Source of the DNA: Actinoplanes sichuanensis
GTDB lineage: Bacteria; Actinomycetota; Actinomycetes; Mycobacteriales; Micromonosporaceae
Reading direction: 5' to 3'
Assembly: GCF_033097365.1 (NCBI RefSeq)
Contig: NZ_AP028461.1
Coordinates: 9,885,501 to 9,949,500, forward strand
Length of the DNA: 64,000 bases
Part shown: in pieces, positions 47,687 through 56,530 of the stretch
How positions within the stretch are numbered: position 1 is the first letter of the stretch
Layout: each line of letters starts with the position of its first letter
Program-made: the position numbers and the translations under genes
Notes under the pieces: generated by a model
Database searches by the model: none
What the model saw: the letters and a program-made list of their open reading frames with translations, nothing else
What the model was told of the DNA's origin: nothing

Positions 47687-48586
47687 CTAAAGCAAACTTT
47701 GGATGTCGCCGCGGGGTGCGTCACCGGCGAGTACGAAGTCGTTGGCCCCGAGGCTCTCCACCAGCCCGTCCTCGACCAGCCCGGCCAGGGCACGGGCCCG
47801 CTGCACCTCGTCCTGCCAGACCAGGTCGAGCCGCTGCCGGGGCACCGGTCCGGTGGCGTGCCGCAGCACCTCCAGGAGCAGGCCGCGGACCTGCCGGTCG
47901 GTGCCCGCGTAGCGCTGCGGTTTGCGGCTCGGCCCCTCGGGCAGCGGCTGCCCGGTGAGCCGCCAGGCGCACACGTCGTGGAACGGGCAGTCCACGCACT
48001 TCGGCGCCCGGGCCGTGCAGACGATCGCGCCGAGCTCCATGAACGCGATGCTGGCCTTCGCCGCGGTCGCCTCGTCCGCCGGGAGCAGCTCGGACATCGC
48101 CACCAGATCGGCGGCCGTGGTGGCCGGGCCTGCGTCGGGCCTGCCCTCCACCGCACGGCAGACGACCCGCCGCACGTTGGTGTCGACGACCGGGTGCCGC
48201 TGGCCGTAGGCGAACGTCGCCACCGCCCGCCCGGTGTAGGTCCCGACGCCAGGCAGCGCGAGCAGCTCGTCGAGGTCGGAAGGGACCCGGCCGCCGTGGC
48301 GTTCCACGATCGCGACCGCGCAGGCGTGCAGGCGCATCGCCCGTCTGGGGTACCCCAGACGACCCCACATCCGGATCGCCTCCGACGGCGGGTCGTCGGC
48401 GAGCGCGGCCGGAACCGGCCAGCGGGTCATCCAGGAGCGCCAGGCGGGCTCGACCCGCACGACCGGGGTCTGCTGCAGCATCACCTCGCTGACCAGCACT
48501 CCCCACGGGGTGGTGTCCGGCTGCCGCCAGGGCAGATCACGGGCGTTCACGGAATACCAGGCGATGGCGTCGTCGGCGAGAGTCAT
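47687..48586 (-). CDS. mutY: A/G-specific adenine glycosylase
   Basis: 299 residues. It removes adenine mispaired with 8-oxoguanine. Signatures: WGVLVSEVMLQQTPV, the helix-hairpin-helix LPGVGTYTGRAV, catalytic VVDTNVRRV, and the iron-sulfur cluster cysteines CTARAPKCVDCPFHDVC (C-x6-C-x2-C-x5-C). A TACAGT hexamer lies 9 nt before the ATG, so a very short leader is likely. Length matches actinobacterial MutY. It shares the mutY...disA-radA neighbourhood known from Mycobacterium and Streptomyces. Confidence 0.96.
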   Translation of the reverse strand: MTLADDAIAWYSVNARDLPWRQPDTTPWGVLVSEVMLQQTPVVRVEPAWRSWMTRWPVPAALADDPPSEAIRMWGRLGYPRRAMRLHACAVAIVERHGGRVPSDLDELLALPGVGTYTGRAVATFAYGQRHPVVDTNVRRVVCRAVEGRPDAGPATTAADLVAMSELLPADEATAAKASIAFMELGAIVCTARAPKCVDCPFHDVCAWRLTGQPLPEGPSRKPQRYAGTDRQVRGLLLEVLRHATGPVPRQRLDLVWQDEVQRARALAGLVEDGLVESLGANDFVLAGDAPRGDIQSLL

Positions 48587-48712
48587 AGCCCGTCAACTGT
48601 AGGCGGCAGATCCGCAAGGTCCATCTTTAACGAACCGTCCGCGAGTTGGTGTCGGATGTCCGGCGCGTCATGCACATAGTGACGGTCGTCCGGGTTTACG
48701 GTGGGCGGCATC

Positions 48713-49456
48713 ATGCGTGCGACGGTTGGTCCCCTCCCACCCGCGGTCTACTGGCGGCGGCGTGTAGTCGTGCTGGGCGCGTTGCTGCTCGGCGTCATCG
48801 TGGTGTTCGTGTCCTGCGGCGGTGGGGACGATTCGGACCCGAAGAAGGCGTCGCAGGAGGCCTCGCAGTATCCGGAGCCGACCACCACGAAGAGCCCGTC
48901 ACCGACGCCGTCCCTGGAGGACAGTGCCGATCCCGGTGTCGGCCAGGCCTACCCGGATCCGCCTCTCACCTCAGAAGATCCGGACGACGCGCTGCCCGGC
49001 CCGGCGGACCCCGGCGTCAGCTTCCCGCCGGCGGTGGGGACGGGGACGGGAACGGGCGGCGCCCAGTGCGCCGATGCCGAGATGCAGCTGACGCCGGTCC
49101 CGGAGGACACGTCGCCGAAGCGGGGCGCCTCCACCCAGATCCAGCTGAAGATCAAGAATGTCGGCACCCGTACCTGCACTCGTGACCTCGGCGCCAGTGC
49201 CCAGGAGATCTACATCGCACTCGGCGCCCAGCGGGTCTGGTCCTCCGACCAGTGTGCCGCGGTCAAGGGCAACGACGTGCAGACCCTCGCCCCCGGCGCG
49301 GAGAAGGTCTTCGAGGTCACCTGGAACGGCAAGCAGTCCAACCAGTGCACCGGCAGTTCGGCCTCCGGTCCGATCCCGGGCGCCGGCGCCTACCAGTTGC
49401 TCGGTCGCCTCGACACGATCGTCAGCACCCCGGTCGTCCTGACCGTCGTGAACTGA
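48713..49456 (+). CDS. Membrane-anchored exported protein with an Ig-like DUF4232-type domain
   Basis: 247 residues from ATG 48713; a TACGGT hexamer lies 10 nt upstream. One helix (VVVLGALLLGVIVVFVS) is followed by CGGG, so a lipoprotein-like cysteine is possible. A 75-residue acidic P/S/T-rich linker leads to a C-terminal domain with two or more Cys pairs (TRTCTRDLGASAQEIYI, DQCAAVKG, NQCTGSS), typical of extracellular beta-sandwich domains of the DUF4232 style. Function unknown. The stop precedes a 2H phosphoesterase gene by 2 nt. Confidence 0.72.
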   Translation: MRATVGPLPPAVYWRRRVVVLGALLLGVIVVFVSCGGGDDSDPKKASQEASQYPEPTTTKSPSPTPSLEDSADPGVGQAYPDPPLTSEDPDDALPGPADPGVSFPPAVGTGTGTGGAQCADAEMQLTPVPEDTSPKRGASTQIQLKIKNVGTRTCTRDLGASAQEIYIALGAQRVWSSDQCAAVKGNDVQTLAPGAEKVFEVTWNGKQSNQCTGSSASGPIPGAGAYQLLGRLDTIVSTPVVLTVVN

Positions 49457-49458
49457 CC

Positions 49459-49968
49459 TTGGTCGCTGCGCTCGAGCTGTACCTGGACGTCGACGCGACA
49501 CGCCGGATCCGTACCCTGTGGCGTGCCCTGGAGGCCGACGGCATCCCATCGCTCGGCTCGCTGCATCAGAAACACCGGCCGCACATCTCCCTGGCCGCCG
49601 CCCACCGGATCGACCCGCAGGCGGTGGCCGAGGCCCTCGACGGTTTCCCGGTCGGCCGGGGTCTGACCGTGGGCATCGACTTCGTCGGCCAGTTCGTCGG
49701 CCGGGTCCTCTGGCTGGGCGTCACCGTCACCGAAGACCTGCTCACCCACCATCGAGCCGTCCACGAACGCCTCACAGCCGGCGGCGTCGACATCTGGGAG
49801 CACTACCGACCGGGCCGCTGGGTGCCGCACTGCACCATCTCGATGCGCGTCCCCAACCCGATGATGGCCCCGGCGATCCGCCGCTGCCTCGAATACCTTC
49901 CGCTGCGCGCCACGATCGTCGGCGCCGCGGTCGCCGACCACGTGAACGACATAAATCAACCCCTCTGA
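49459..49968 (+). CDS. 2'-5' RNA ligase / 2H phosphoesterase family protein
   Basis: 169 residues from TTG 49459, 2 nt after the preceding stop. The two H-x-(S/T) motifs that define the family are present: HISLA in the first half (RPHISLAAAHRI) and HCTIS in the second (WVPHCTISMRV). These residues would form the 2H catalytic site of a phosphodiesterase or ligase acting on RNA or cyclic nucleotides. The real substrate is unknown. Given adjacency to disA (c-di-AMP synthase) on the opposite strand, a nucleotide-signalling link is possible but unproven. Confidence 0.82.
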   Translation: MVAALELYLDVDATRRIRTLWRALEADGIPSLGSLHQKHRPHISLAAAHRIDPQAVAEALDGFPVGRGLTVGIDFVGQFVGRVLWLGVTVTEDLLTHHRAVHERLTAGGVDIWEHYRPGRWVPHCTISMRVPNPMMAPAIRRCLEYLPLRATIVGAAVADHVNDINQPL

Positions 49969-50287
49969 TTCGGTACGGCCAGTAGGGCCCTGTACCTACA
50001 CCGCGAGGTGGCTGCCCGCTCCCGCCCGACCGGGCGACCGCCGGGCTGCGAACCCGCCTCACCGTCTCCAGCGGTCCCCGATTCGGAAATCGGCGGCCGG
50101 GATTGATTCTGCCCAGGCCCGCAAATCATCCACGACTTCTGATCTACGCCCTATACGGCGCTGTTTCCAGCCGTCGATCTGCGCCTTGAAGCTTCCGCGC
50201 GTTGCCCGATTGTCGGCCGTCTGACCGTTTTAGTAGTGGCGGATTTCACCCAGCGAAGTCGAGACTCGACTGAAAGGGAAACGAAGG
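49969..50287. other. 319-bp interval between convergent genes
   Basis: No gene is supported. Two inverted repeats are visible: ccgatt-cgga-aatcgg at 50078-50093 and agtcgag-a-ctcgact at 50257-50271. The second sits just past the disA stop and could be its terminator. Base composition from about 50100 to 50290 is less GC-rich than the surroundings. Confidence 0.5.
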
Positions 50288-51469
50288 TCAGACGTAACGT
50301 TCGAGGATGGAGGCCTCGGCCAGGCGGGACAACCCCTCACGGACGCCCCGGGCCCGGGCGTCACCGACGCCCTCGACCGCCTGAAGATCTTCGACGGTGG
50401 CGCCGAGCAGGCGCTGCAGACTGCCGAAATGATCGACGAGCCGGTCGACGATCTGGGCCGGGAGTCGCGGCACCTTGGCCAGCAGCCGGAACCCACGTGG
50501 TGACACGGCCGCGTCGAGCGAATCCGATGCGCCCGGGTAGCCGATGGCCTTCGCCACCGCGACCAGGTCGATCATCTCGGTGGCGGTGAGCAGGTCGAGC
50601 TCGACCAGCGCCTCGTCGAGGGTGCGGGCCTTGCGGCCGGTCGGCAGGTAGTCACGGATGACCAGGGTGCGGTCGGCGTCGACTCCGGCCATCAGCTCGT
50701 CGAGCTGGAGGGCTAGAAGCCGGCCGTCGGTGCCGAGCTCGACGACATAACCGGAGATCTCGTCGGCGATGCGGCGGACCATTTCCAGGCGCTGCACGAC
50801 GGCGACGGCGTCGCGGACCGTCACCAGGTCTTCGATCTCCAGGGCGGACAGTGTGCCGGAGACCTCGTCGAGTCGCAGCTTGTAACGCTCCAGTGTGGCG
50901 AGGGCCTGGTTGGCTCGGGACAGGATGGCGGCCGAGTCGTCGAGGACGTGTCTCTGCCCGTTCACATAGAGGCCGATGATGTGCATCGACTGGCTGACCG
51001 AGATCACCGGGAAGCCCGACTGTTTGGCGACCCGCTCGGCGGTGCGGTGGCGGGTGCCGGACTCCTCCGACGGGATCGACGGGTCGGGCATCAGGTGCAC
51101 GGCGGCCCGGACGATGCGGGTGCCGTCGCTGGAGAGGACCACCGCGCCGTCCATCTTGCACAGCTCACGCAGCCGGGTCGCGGAGAACTCCACATCGAGC
51201 GGAAAACCGCCGGTGCAGATGGTCTCGACGACGGCGTCGTGGCCGAGGACGATGAGCGCGCCGGTGCGGCCGCGCAGGATGCGCTCCAGGCCGTCGCGCA
51301 GGGCGGTGCCGGGGGCCATCAGGGCCAGGTTGGCACGGAGCGGATCGCTGGCGCCCCCGGTCAGGCCTGCGCCTGCGGGTGGCGTCATCGCGCGATGCCC
51401 CGCGCCGTTGACGCCGGGGCGCGGCGTTGAACTGGCGGCGGGCTTGGAACCATCGCGGTCGAGCGGCAC
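50288..51469 (-). CDS. disA: Diadenylate cyclase / DNA integrity scanning protein DisA
   Basis: 393 residues. It makes c-di-AMP from two ATP and responds to branched DNA. The N-terminal DAC domain has [11 protein letters not shown] (DGA at 107-109) and SGTRHRTAE (RHR at 140-142). A helical linker follows, then the C-terminal helix-hairpin-helix domain ([19 protein letters not shown]). The N-terminal ~45 residues are a G/A/P-rich extension. GTG 51469 is 6 nt after a TAGAAT -10 element, supporting a leaderless start; ATG 51388 is the alternative. Oriented with radA as in Mycobacterium. Confidence 0.96.
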   Translation of the reverse strand: MPLDRDGSKPAASSTPRPGVNGAGHRAMTPPAGAGLTGGASDPLRANLALMAPGTALRDGLERILRGRTGALIVLGHDAVVETICTGGFPLDVEFSATRLRELCKMDGAVVLSSDGTRIVRAAVHLMPDPSIPSEESGTRHRTAERVAKQSGFPVISVSQSMHIIGLYVNGQRHVLDDSAAILSRANQALATLERYKLRLDEVSGTLSALEIEDLVTVRDAVAVVQRLEMVRRIADEISGYVVELGTDGRLLALQLDELMAGVDADRTLVIRDYLPTGRKARTLDEALVELDLLTATEMIDLVAVAKAIGYPGASDSLDAAVSPRGFRLLAKVPRLPAQIVDRLVDHFGSLQRLLGATVEDLQAVEGVGDARARGVREGLSRLAEASILERYV

Positions 51470-51475
51470 CCGGAC

Positions 51476-51481
51476 ATTCTA
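51476..51481 (-). promoter_or_regulatory. -10 hexamer TAGAAT of a leaderless disA promoter
   Basis: On the minus strand TAGAAT ends exactly 6 nt before the GTG at 51469. No ribosome-binding site precedes that GTG. The -35 is not clear. Confidence 0.6.
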
Positions 51482-51552
51482 CGGACTGTCATCCAGGCCA
51501 ACGAGCCGTGGTTTGATGAATGCTCCGTAGCGTGATGAAACGTGACCGTGTG

Positions 51553-52974
51553 TCATCGGTTGCCGTGTTCCGCCGAGGCGCGCGCTGCGCTCTGCAACGC
51601 CGACTGCAGATTGTTCACCTCGATCACCTGCATCCCCTTCGGCGCGGCGGACGAACCGTCGGGCCCGCAGCCGGGAGGCACCAGCGCGACCGTGAAACCG
51701 AGCCGGGCCGCCTCGGCCAGACGCCGGCCGACCGCCCCGACCCGACGGATCTCCCCGGTCAGACCGACCTCGCCGATCGCCACCAGGGTGGGTGCCATCG
51801 CCAGGTCGAGCCCGCCGGACGCGACGGCCAGGGCCATGGCCAGGTCGGCGGACGGCTCGATCAGCCGGATACCGCCCACAGTGGCCGCGAACACCTCACG
51901 GTTGTAGAGCTTCAGCTGTTTGGTCCGGCGCTCCAGCACGGCCAGCACCATGGCCAGCCGAGCATGGTCGAGACCAGACACCGTACGCCGTGGTGAGCCC
52001 TGCACCTCGGCCCCGATCAGCGCCTGCACCTCGGTGACCAGCGCCCGCCGGCCCTCCATCGCCACGGTGACACACGTGCCGGGCACCGGCTCGACATAGC
52101 GGGTGAGGAACAGCCCGGACGGGTCGGGCAGGCTGGTGATGCCGCCCTCGTGCATCTCGAAGCAGCCCACCTCGTCGGCGGCGCCGAACCGGTTCTTCAC
52201 TCCGCGGACCAGGCGCAGCGACGAATGTTTGTCACCCTCGAAGTGGAGCACCACGTCGACCAGGTGCTCCAGGACGCGGGGACCGGCGACCTGACCGTCT
52301 TTGGTCACGTGACCGACCAGGACGGTGGCGATGCCCCGCTCCTTGGCGATCGCGACGAGCGCGGCGGTGACCGCGCGAACCTGAGTGACACCGCCGGGCA
52401 CACCCTCCGTGCCGGGCGCCGAGACGGTCTGCACCGAGTCGAGGATCAGCAGGCCCGGCCGGACCGCGTCGAGATGACCGATCACGGTGCCCAGATCGTT
52501 TTCCGAAGCCAGATAGAGCTTCTCGTGGAGGGCACCGAGCCGCTCGGCCCGCAGCCGAACCTGGCTGACCGACTCCTCGCCGCTGACCACCAGGGACGGG
52601 GTGCCCGCACCGACCGCCCACTGCTGGGCGACGTCGAGCAGCAGGGTGGATTTGCCGACGCCGGGCTCGCCGGCCAGCAGCACGACCGCGCCGGGCACCA
52701 GCCCACCGCCGAGGACCCGGTCGAGCTCGCTCACGCCGGTGGCGACCGCCCGGGCCGGGGCCGCGCTGATCTGCGCGATCGGCCGGGCCGGCTCGGCCGG
52801 CATGCGGGAGCTGACCACCCGCCCGGAGACCGGAACGGTCACCGTGGACTCGATGATCGAGCCCCACTCGCCACACTCGGGACAGCGGCCCAGCCATTTC
52901 GGCGGCTGGTGGCCGCACGCGTCACAGACGTAGGCGGCCTTGGGAGCCTTGGCCGCCGAACGGGAGGTCGTCAC
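51553..52974 (-). CDS. radA: DNA repair protein RadA
   Basis: 473 residues. A RecA-like branch-migration ATPase. The N-terminal zinc finger is C17-x2-C20 and C31-x2-C34 within YVCDACGHQPPKWLGRCPEC. Walker A AGEPGVGKST is at about 101-110, the RadA-specific KNRFGAADEVG is present, and the C-terminal Lon-like domain shows VASGGLDLAMAPTLVAIGEVGLTGEIR. It lies upstream of disA in the same direction (78 bp from the disA start), a typical actinobacterial pair. Confidence 0.97.
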   Translation of the reverse strand: MTTSRSAAKAPKAAYVCDACGHQPPKWLGRCPECGEWGSIIESTVTVPVSGRVVSSRMPAEPARPIAQISAAPARAVATGVSELDRVLGGGLVPGAVVLLAGEPGVGKSTLLLDVAQQWAVGAGTPSLVVSGEESVSQVRLRAERLGALHEKLYLASENDLGTVIGHLDAVRPGLLILDSVQTVSAPGTEGVPGGVTQVRAVTAALVAIAKERGIATVLVGHVTKDGQVAGPRVLEHLVDVVLHFEGDKHSSLRLVRGVKNRFGAADEVGCFEMHEGGITSLPDPSGLFLTRYVEPVPGTCVTVAMEGRRALVTEVQALIGAEVQGSPRRTVSGLDHARLAMVLAVLERRTKQLKLYNREVFAATVGGIRLIEPSADLAMALAVASGGLDLAMAPTLVAIGEVGLTGEIRRVGAVGRRLAEAARLGFTVALVPPGCGPDGSSAAPKGMQVIEVNNLQSALQSAARASAEHGNR

Positions 52975-53009
52975 CCCGACACGCTAGCTCGGGGGTGCGA
53001 CAAACCCGG

Positions 53010-53696
53010 TCAGTGACCGCCCTCGGCCGCTTCCTCGTGGATCTCGGCCGAGCCGCGCGGGGCCGGGGTCAGCGGCGAGGCGACCGGGGCCTGCAGGGTC
53101 AGCGGCGTCGCGTTGTTGCTGAACTCGAAGACCAGGTTGACGACCATGCCCGGCTTCAGCTCGCCGCTCAGGCCGACGGCCTGCAGCGTGGCGGCGTCGG
53201 TCGGCTTGAAGACGGCCGATCCCTGCGCCTCGATCTTGATCTGGGCCGGGCGCACCGTGCTGGCGGGCTCGGCGCTCGCCGCCGGCGAAGCCGAGCCGCT
53301 CGGGTCGGCCGACGCGCCCGCGACCTCACCGGGCGTGGTCACGGTCGCCGTGCTGACGAACCCGACCTGCCTGGCGGTGATCACGTCGGGCCGGTCGGCG
53401 GCCGGCTGGCTGCTGATCGTGACGGTGACCGCCTCGTTGGTCTCGTTGAAGAGACTGACCTCGAGCGGCGCGTTTCCGTTGGCCTCGTAACCCTTGATGC
53501 CGGGGTACTCCACCTGGAGGTTGCGGATCAGCACCTTGCCCGCTTCGGACTCGGACGCCGCGTTCACGCCGGCGATCGGCGTGTCCAGGATGGCGGTCTC
53601 GGCGACCTGGCCGGCCGAGCACGCGCCCAGAGCGAGGGCGGCGACCGTGGCGGCACCCGCGACCAGAGCGGCGCGACGGGTTCCCAGGGAGCGCAT
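53010..53696 (-). CDS. LpqE-like lipoprotein
   Basis: 228 residues from ATG 53696, chosen for ggagg 6 nt upstream; the GTG at 53699 is 3 nt earlier. The lipobox ALALGACSAG gives a lipidated cysteine at residue 26. The mature part contains LIRNLQVEYPGIKGYEANGNAPLEVSLFNETNEAVTV and a copper-chaperone-like beta pattern (KPGMVVNLVFEFSNN). It matches LpqE (Rv3584) by position next to radA and by lipoprotein style. Function unproven; classical PCu(A)C histidine/methionine ligands are not visible. Confidence 0.75.
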   Translation of the reverse strand: MRSLGTRRAALVAGAATVAALALGACSAGQVAETAILDTPIAGVNAASESEAGKVLIRNLQVEYPGIKGYEANGNAPLEVSLFNETNEAVTVTISSQPAADRPDVITARQVGFVSTATVTTPGEVAGASADPSGSASPAASAEPASTVRPAQIKIEAQGSAVFKPTDAATLQAVGLSGELKPGMVVNLVFEFSNNATPLTLQAPVASPLTPAPRGSAEIHEEAAEGGH

Positions 53697-53775
53697 CACG
53701 ATCCTCCAAATAGAGACACCAGGGTGTTAGATCAGCGTAGTGGGCGGCGATCACGCGCGTGCGGGGACCCATCCA

Positions 53776-54603
53776 TCAGGTCACCCGGCCACTCAGAACC
53801 AGCAGTAGAACGTCGATCAGGGCCACCACGAGCACCGCACGGAAGAGGGCGGTCGGGCGTCCTTCGGCGCGGTGGGCGGCGTACCAACCGAGGGGCAGGA
53901 TCACGACGGCGGCCGCGCCCGCCGCGAGCCCGGACCACGACGGCGGCCCGGGCGGTCCGAGGACCAGGGTGACCGTCGCGCCCAGCAGGAGCCCCGCGGC
54001 GGCCAGTTGCGATCCCGCGGCACCGATCCGGTGCGGCAGGCCGCGCACCCCGGTGGCCGCGTCGTCGGCCAGGTCCGGCAGCACGTTGGCGAAATGCGCG
54101 CCGCCGCCGAGCAGCGCACCCGCCAGGATTAGCCATGCCGGCGGCGTCGGGGCGCCGGGAAGGGCGAAGACCACGAAAGCCGGTAGAAGACCGAAAGCGA
54201 TCAGGTACGGCAGGACCGAGAACACCGTGCTCTTGAGCGGGTGGTCGTAGAGCAGCGCGACCACCGTGGCCACCGTGATCGCCGACGTGGCCGGCCCGCC
54301 GAGCGGAAGCGCGAGCAACGGGACGGCAAGGGCCGAGAGCAACCCCGCGATCGCCACGGTACGCCCGGAGACCGCCCCCACCACCAGCGGCTTGTCACGC
54401 CGCCCGGCGATTCGGTCACGTTCCGCGTCGACCCGGTCGTTGACCCAGCCGACGGCCAGTTGGGAGGCCGCCACGGTGGCCGCGACCGCCGCCAGCCGCC
54501 ACCCCCGGTGCCCGGCGCCGAGAGCGAGCAGGGTGATGGCGAGGGTGACGGCCCCACCCGGTTCCGGATGGGCCGATCTGATCAGCGCGAGCACTCGGGA
54601 CAT
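53776..54603 (-). CDS. UbiA-family prenyltransferase
   Basis: 275 residues. An integral membrane aromatic prenyltransferase. The first Asp-rich motif, NDRVDAERD (residues 55-63), and the second, NVLPDLADD, match NDxxDxxxD and NxLPDxxDD of the family that bind prenyl diphosphate through magnesium. Helices alternate along the whole length. ATG 54603 is 48 bp from the divergent methyltransferase gene, so a shared promoter region is likely. Substrate inferred to be a phenolic product of the nearby type III PKS. Confidence 0.88.
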   Translation of the reverse strand: MSRVLALIRSAHPEPGGAVTLAITLLALGAGHRGWRLAAVAATVAASQLAVGWVNDRVDAERDRIAGRRDKPLVVGAVSGRTVAIAGLLSALAVPLLALPLGGPATSAITVATVVALLYDHPLKSTVFSVLPYLIAFGLLPAFVVFALPGAPTPPAWLILAGALLGGGAHFANVLPDLADDAATGVRGLPHRIGAAGSQLAAAGLLLGATVTLVLGPPGPPSWSGLAAGAAAVVILPLGWYAAHRAEGRPTALFRAVLVVALIDVLLLVLSGRVT

Positions 54604-54651
54604 GCCTGACAAGTGTGGCCGCCCCGGCCGACCCGTGCCAGGCTCGATCAC

Positions 54652-55386
54652 ATGCGATCGATGCCGCGCAACGATCCACGTCAGTACGACGACCTCGCCG
54701 CCGAGTGGTGGCGCCCCGCCGGAACCTTCGCCCTCCTGCACTGGCTCGCCGCCGCACGGGCCGCTCTCGTCCCACCCGCCGCACGTCCCGGCCTGGTTCT
54801 CGTCGACGCCGGTTGCGGTGGTGGCCTGCTCGCACCGCACCTGCGGGGCAAGGGCTATCGACACATCGGCGTCGACCTGCGCCGCACCGGGCTCGCGCAG
54901 GCGGTGTCGCACGGCATGACCGCGGTCAACGGTGACGTGACGGCGCTGCCGCTGCGGGCCGGCGGTGCCGATGTGGTGGTGGCCGGCGAGGTCCTGGAGC
55001 ACGTCACCGATCTGCCCGGCACGGTCGCCGAGCTGTGCCGGGTGCTGCGCCCGGGCGGCCTGGTGGTGCTCGACACGATCAACGACACCGCGCTGAGCCG
55101 GTTGATCACGGTGACCCTCGGCGAGCGGCTCGGGATCGCCCCGCTCGGCCTGCACGATCCGGCGCTGTTCGTGCCGCCGCGACGGCTGGTCGCCGAGTTC
55201 GCCCGGCACGGGGTGCGACTGCGGATCCGCGGGGTGCGACCCACCCTGACCGGGCTGTTCCGTTGGTTGGTGCTGCGGCGGGCGGCGTACGGGCGGCGGA
55301 TCGTGCCGGTCCCGTCCACCGCGGTCCTCTATCAGGGTGTCGGCACCAGAATCCGGGGTATCGAGGGGCATGAGCATGCTGGATGA
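54652..55386 (+). CDS. Class I SAM-dependent methyltransferase (UbiG-like)
   Basis: 244 residues. Motif I LVLVDAGCGGGLL and motif post-I GVDL bind SAM. Then GEVLEHVTDLPGTVAELCRVLRPGG, the usual motif III context of UbiE/UbiG types. It likely O-methylates an aromatic ring, consistent with the PKS and prenyltransferase partners. ATG 54652 is 7 nt after CAGGCT, a TANNNT variant. The 3' end overlaps the flavoprotein gene by 17 bp. Confidence 0.85.
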   Translation: MRSMPRNDPRQYDDLAAEWWRPAGTFALLHWLAAARAALVPPAARPGLVLVDAGCGGGLLAPHLRGKGYRHIGVDLRRTGLAQAVSHGMTAVNGDVTALPLRAGGADVVVAGEVLEHVTDLPGTVAELCRVLRPGGLVVLDTINDTALSRLITVTLGERLGIAPLGLHDPALFVPPRRLVAEFARHGVRLRIRGVRPTLTGLFRWLVLRRAAYGRRIVPVPSTAVLYQGVGTRIRGIEGHEHAG

Positions 55387-56530
55387 GGCGCGACGGCTGG
55401 CACCGAGATTCGCGGCCCGGGCGGCGGTCGCCGACCGGGACGGCGCCTTTCCGGCGGACGATTTCACCGATCTCCGCGACGGCGGCTTCTTCGGCCTGAT
55501 GGTCCCGGCGCGGCTGGGCGGGGCCGGGGCGGGCTTCAGTGAGTACGCCGAGGTCGCCTACGAACTGGCTCGGGGCAACGGCGCCACCGCCCTGGTCTTC
55601 AACATGCACGCCTCGGTGACCGGCGCCCTCAGTGGCGTCACCGACGAACTGGCCGAGGCGCTCGGGCTCCCACCGGCGGCGCTGACGGCCCGGGACGACG
55701 CGCTCAAGGCGGCCGCGGCCGGTAGCTGGTACGCGGTGGCGATGAGCGAACACGGCGCCGGTTCCCGGCTGTCCCAGCTGACCACCACGTACCGACGGGA
55801 CGGGGAGTCGTACCGGATCCGGGGCTCGAAGACCTTCTGCTCCGGGGCCGGGCACGCCGACGCGTACCTGATCGCCGCCCGCAGTGCCGACGATCCGTCG
55901 CAGGTCTCCCAGTTCCTGGTTCCGGCCGGGGGCGGTCTGACCGTCGAGCCGACCTGGGACGCGCTCGGCATGCGCGCCACCGCCTCGCACGACCTGCACG
56001 TCGACGTCACCGTTCCGGCGGCGGCCCTGCTCGGTGGGGTCGAGGGTCTGGCCCTGGTGGTGGCTCAGCTGGCGCCGCACTGGATGGTGGCCAGCTACGC
56101 CGCCGTCTATGTGGGTGTGGCCCGGGCCGCGGTGGACGCCGCCGTGGAGCACGTCCAGGCCCGCGGGCTGGATCGGCTCCCCGCGGTGCGGGCCCGGATC
56201 GGTCGGGCCGACGCCGCCGTGGCCGCCGCGCGACTGGTGGTACGGGAGGCGGCCCGCCGGGTCGACACGTCACCCGGCGACGCCGAGACCAACCGCTGGG
56301 TGTGGCGGGCGAAACTGCTCGCCGGGACGACCGCCGCCGAGGTCGCGGCGTCGATGTTGGAGGCCGCCGGAACCTCGGCGATGCGCCGCGGCCACCCACT
56401 CGAACGCCTCTACCGGGACGCCCGCGCCGGGTCACTGCAACCGGCCACCAGTGACGTCTGCGCCGACTGGCTCGGGGTGGACGCGCTCGGCGGCGACCCG
56501 GACACCGACGGCACCGCCCCGCGCTGGTGA
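55370..56530 (+). CDS. Acyl-CoA dehydrogenase-fold flavoprotein (possible hydroxylase) of the type III PKS cluster
   Basis: 386 residues with the acyl-CoA dehydrogenase fold: an N-terminal helical domain, then AVAMSEHGAGSRLSQLTT and RGSKTFCSGAGHADAYL in the beta domain, and a C-terminal helical region ending HPLERLYRDARAGSLQPATSDVCADWLG. Some members of this fold are flavin-dependent aromatic hydroxylases (HsaA/HpaB type), which would suit a polyketide-tailoring role, but a true acyl-CoA dehydrogenase is also possible. ATG 55370 overlaps the methyltransferase end. It is linked by GTGA-type overlap to the PKS gene. Confidence 0.82.
   Translation: MSMLDEARRLAPRFAARAAVADRDGAFPADDFTDLRDGGFFGLMVPARLGGAGAGFSEYAEVAYELARGNGATALVFNMHASVTGALSGVTDELAEALGLPPAALTARDDALKAAAAGSWYAVAMSEHGAGSRLSQLTTTYRRDGESYRIRGSKTFCSGAGHADAYLIAARSADDPSQVSQFLVPAGGGLTVEPTWDALGMRATASHDLHVDVTVPAAALLGGVEGLALVVAQLAPHWMVASYAAVYVGVARAAVDAAVEHVQARGLDRLPAVRARIGRADAAVAAARLVVREAARRVDTSPGDAETNRWVWRAKLLAGTTAAEVAASMLEAAGTSAMRRGHPLERLYRDARAGSLQPATSDVCADWLGVDALGGDPDTDGTAPRW

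Noticed and set aside
50020..50075. Possible tRNA T-arm on the minus strand (gggttcgcag)
   Set aside because: The T-loop would read ttcgcag instead of the conserved ttcraat/c, and no acceptor, D- or anticodon stem can be drawn around it.
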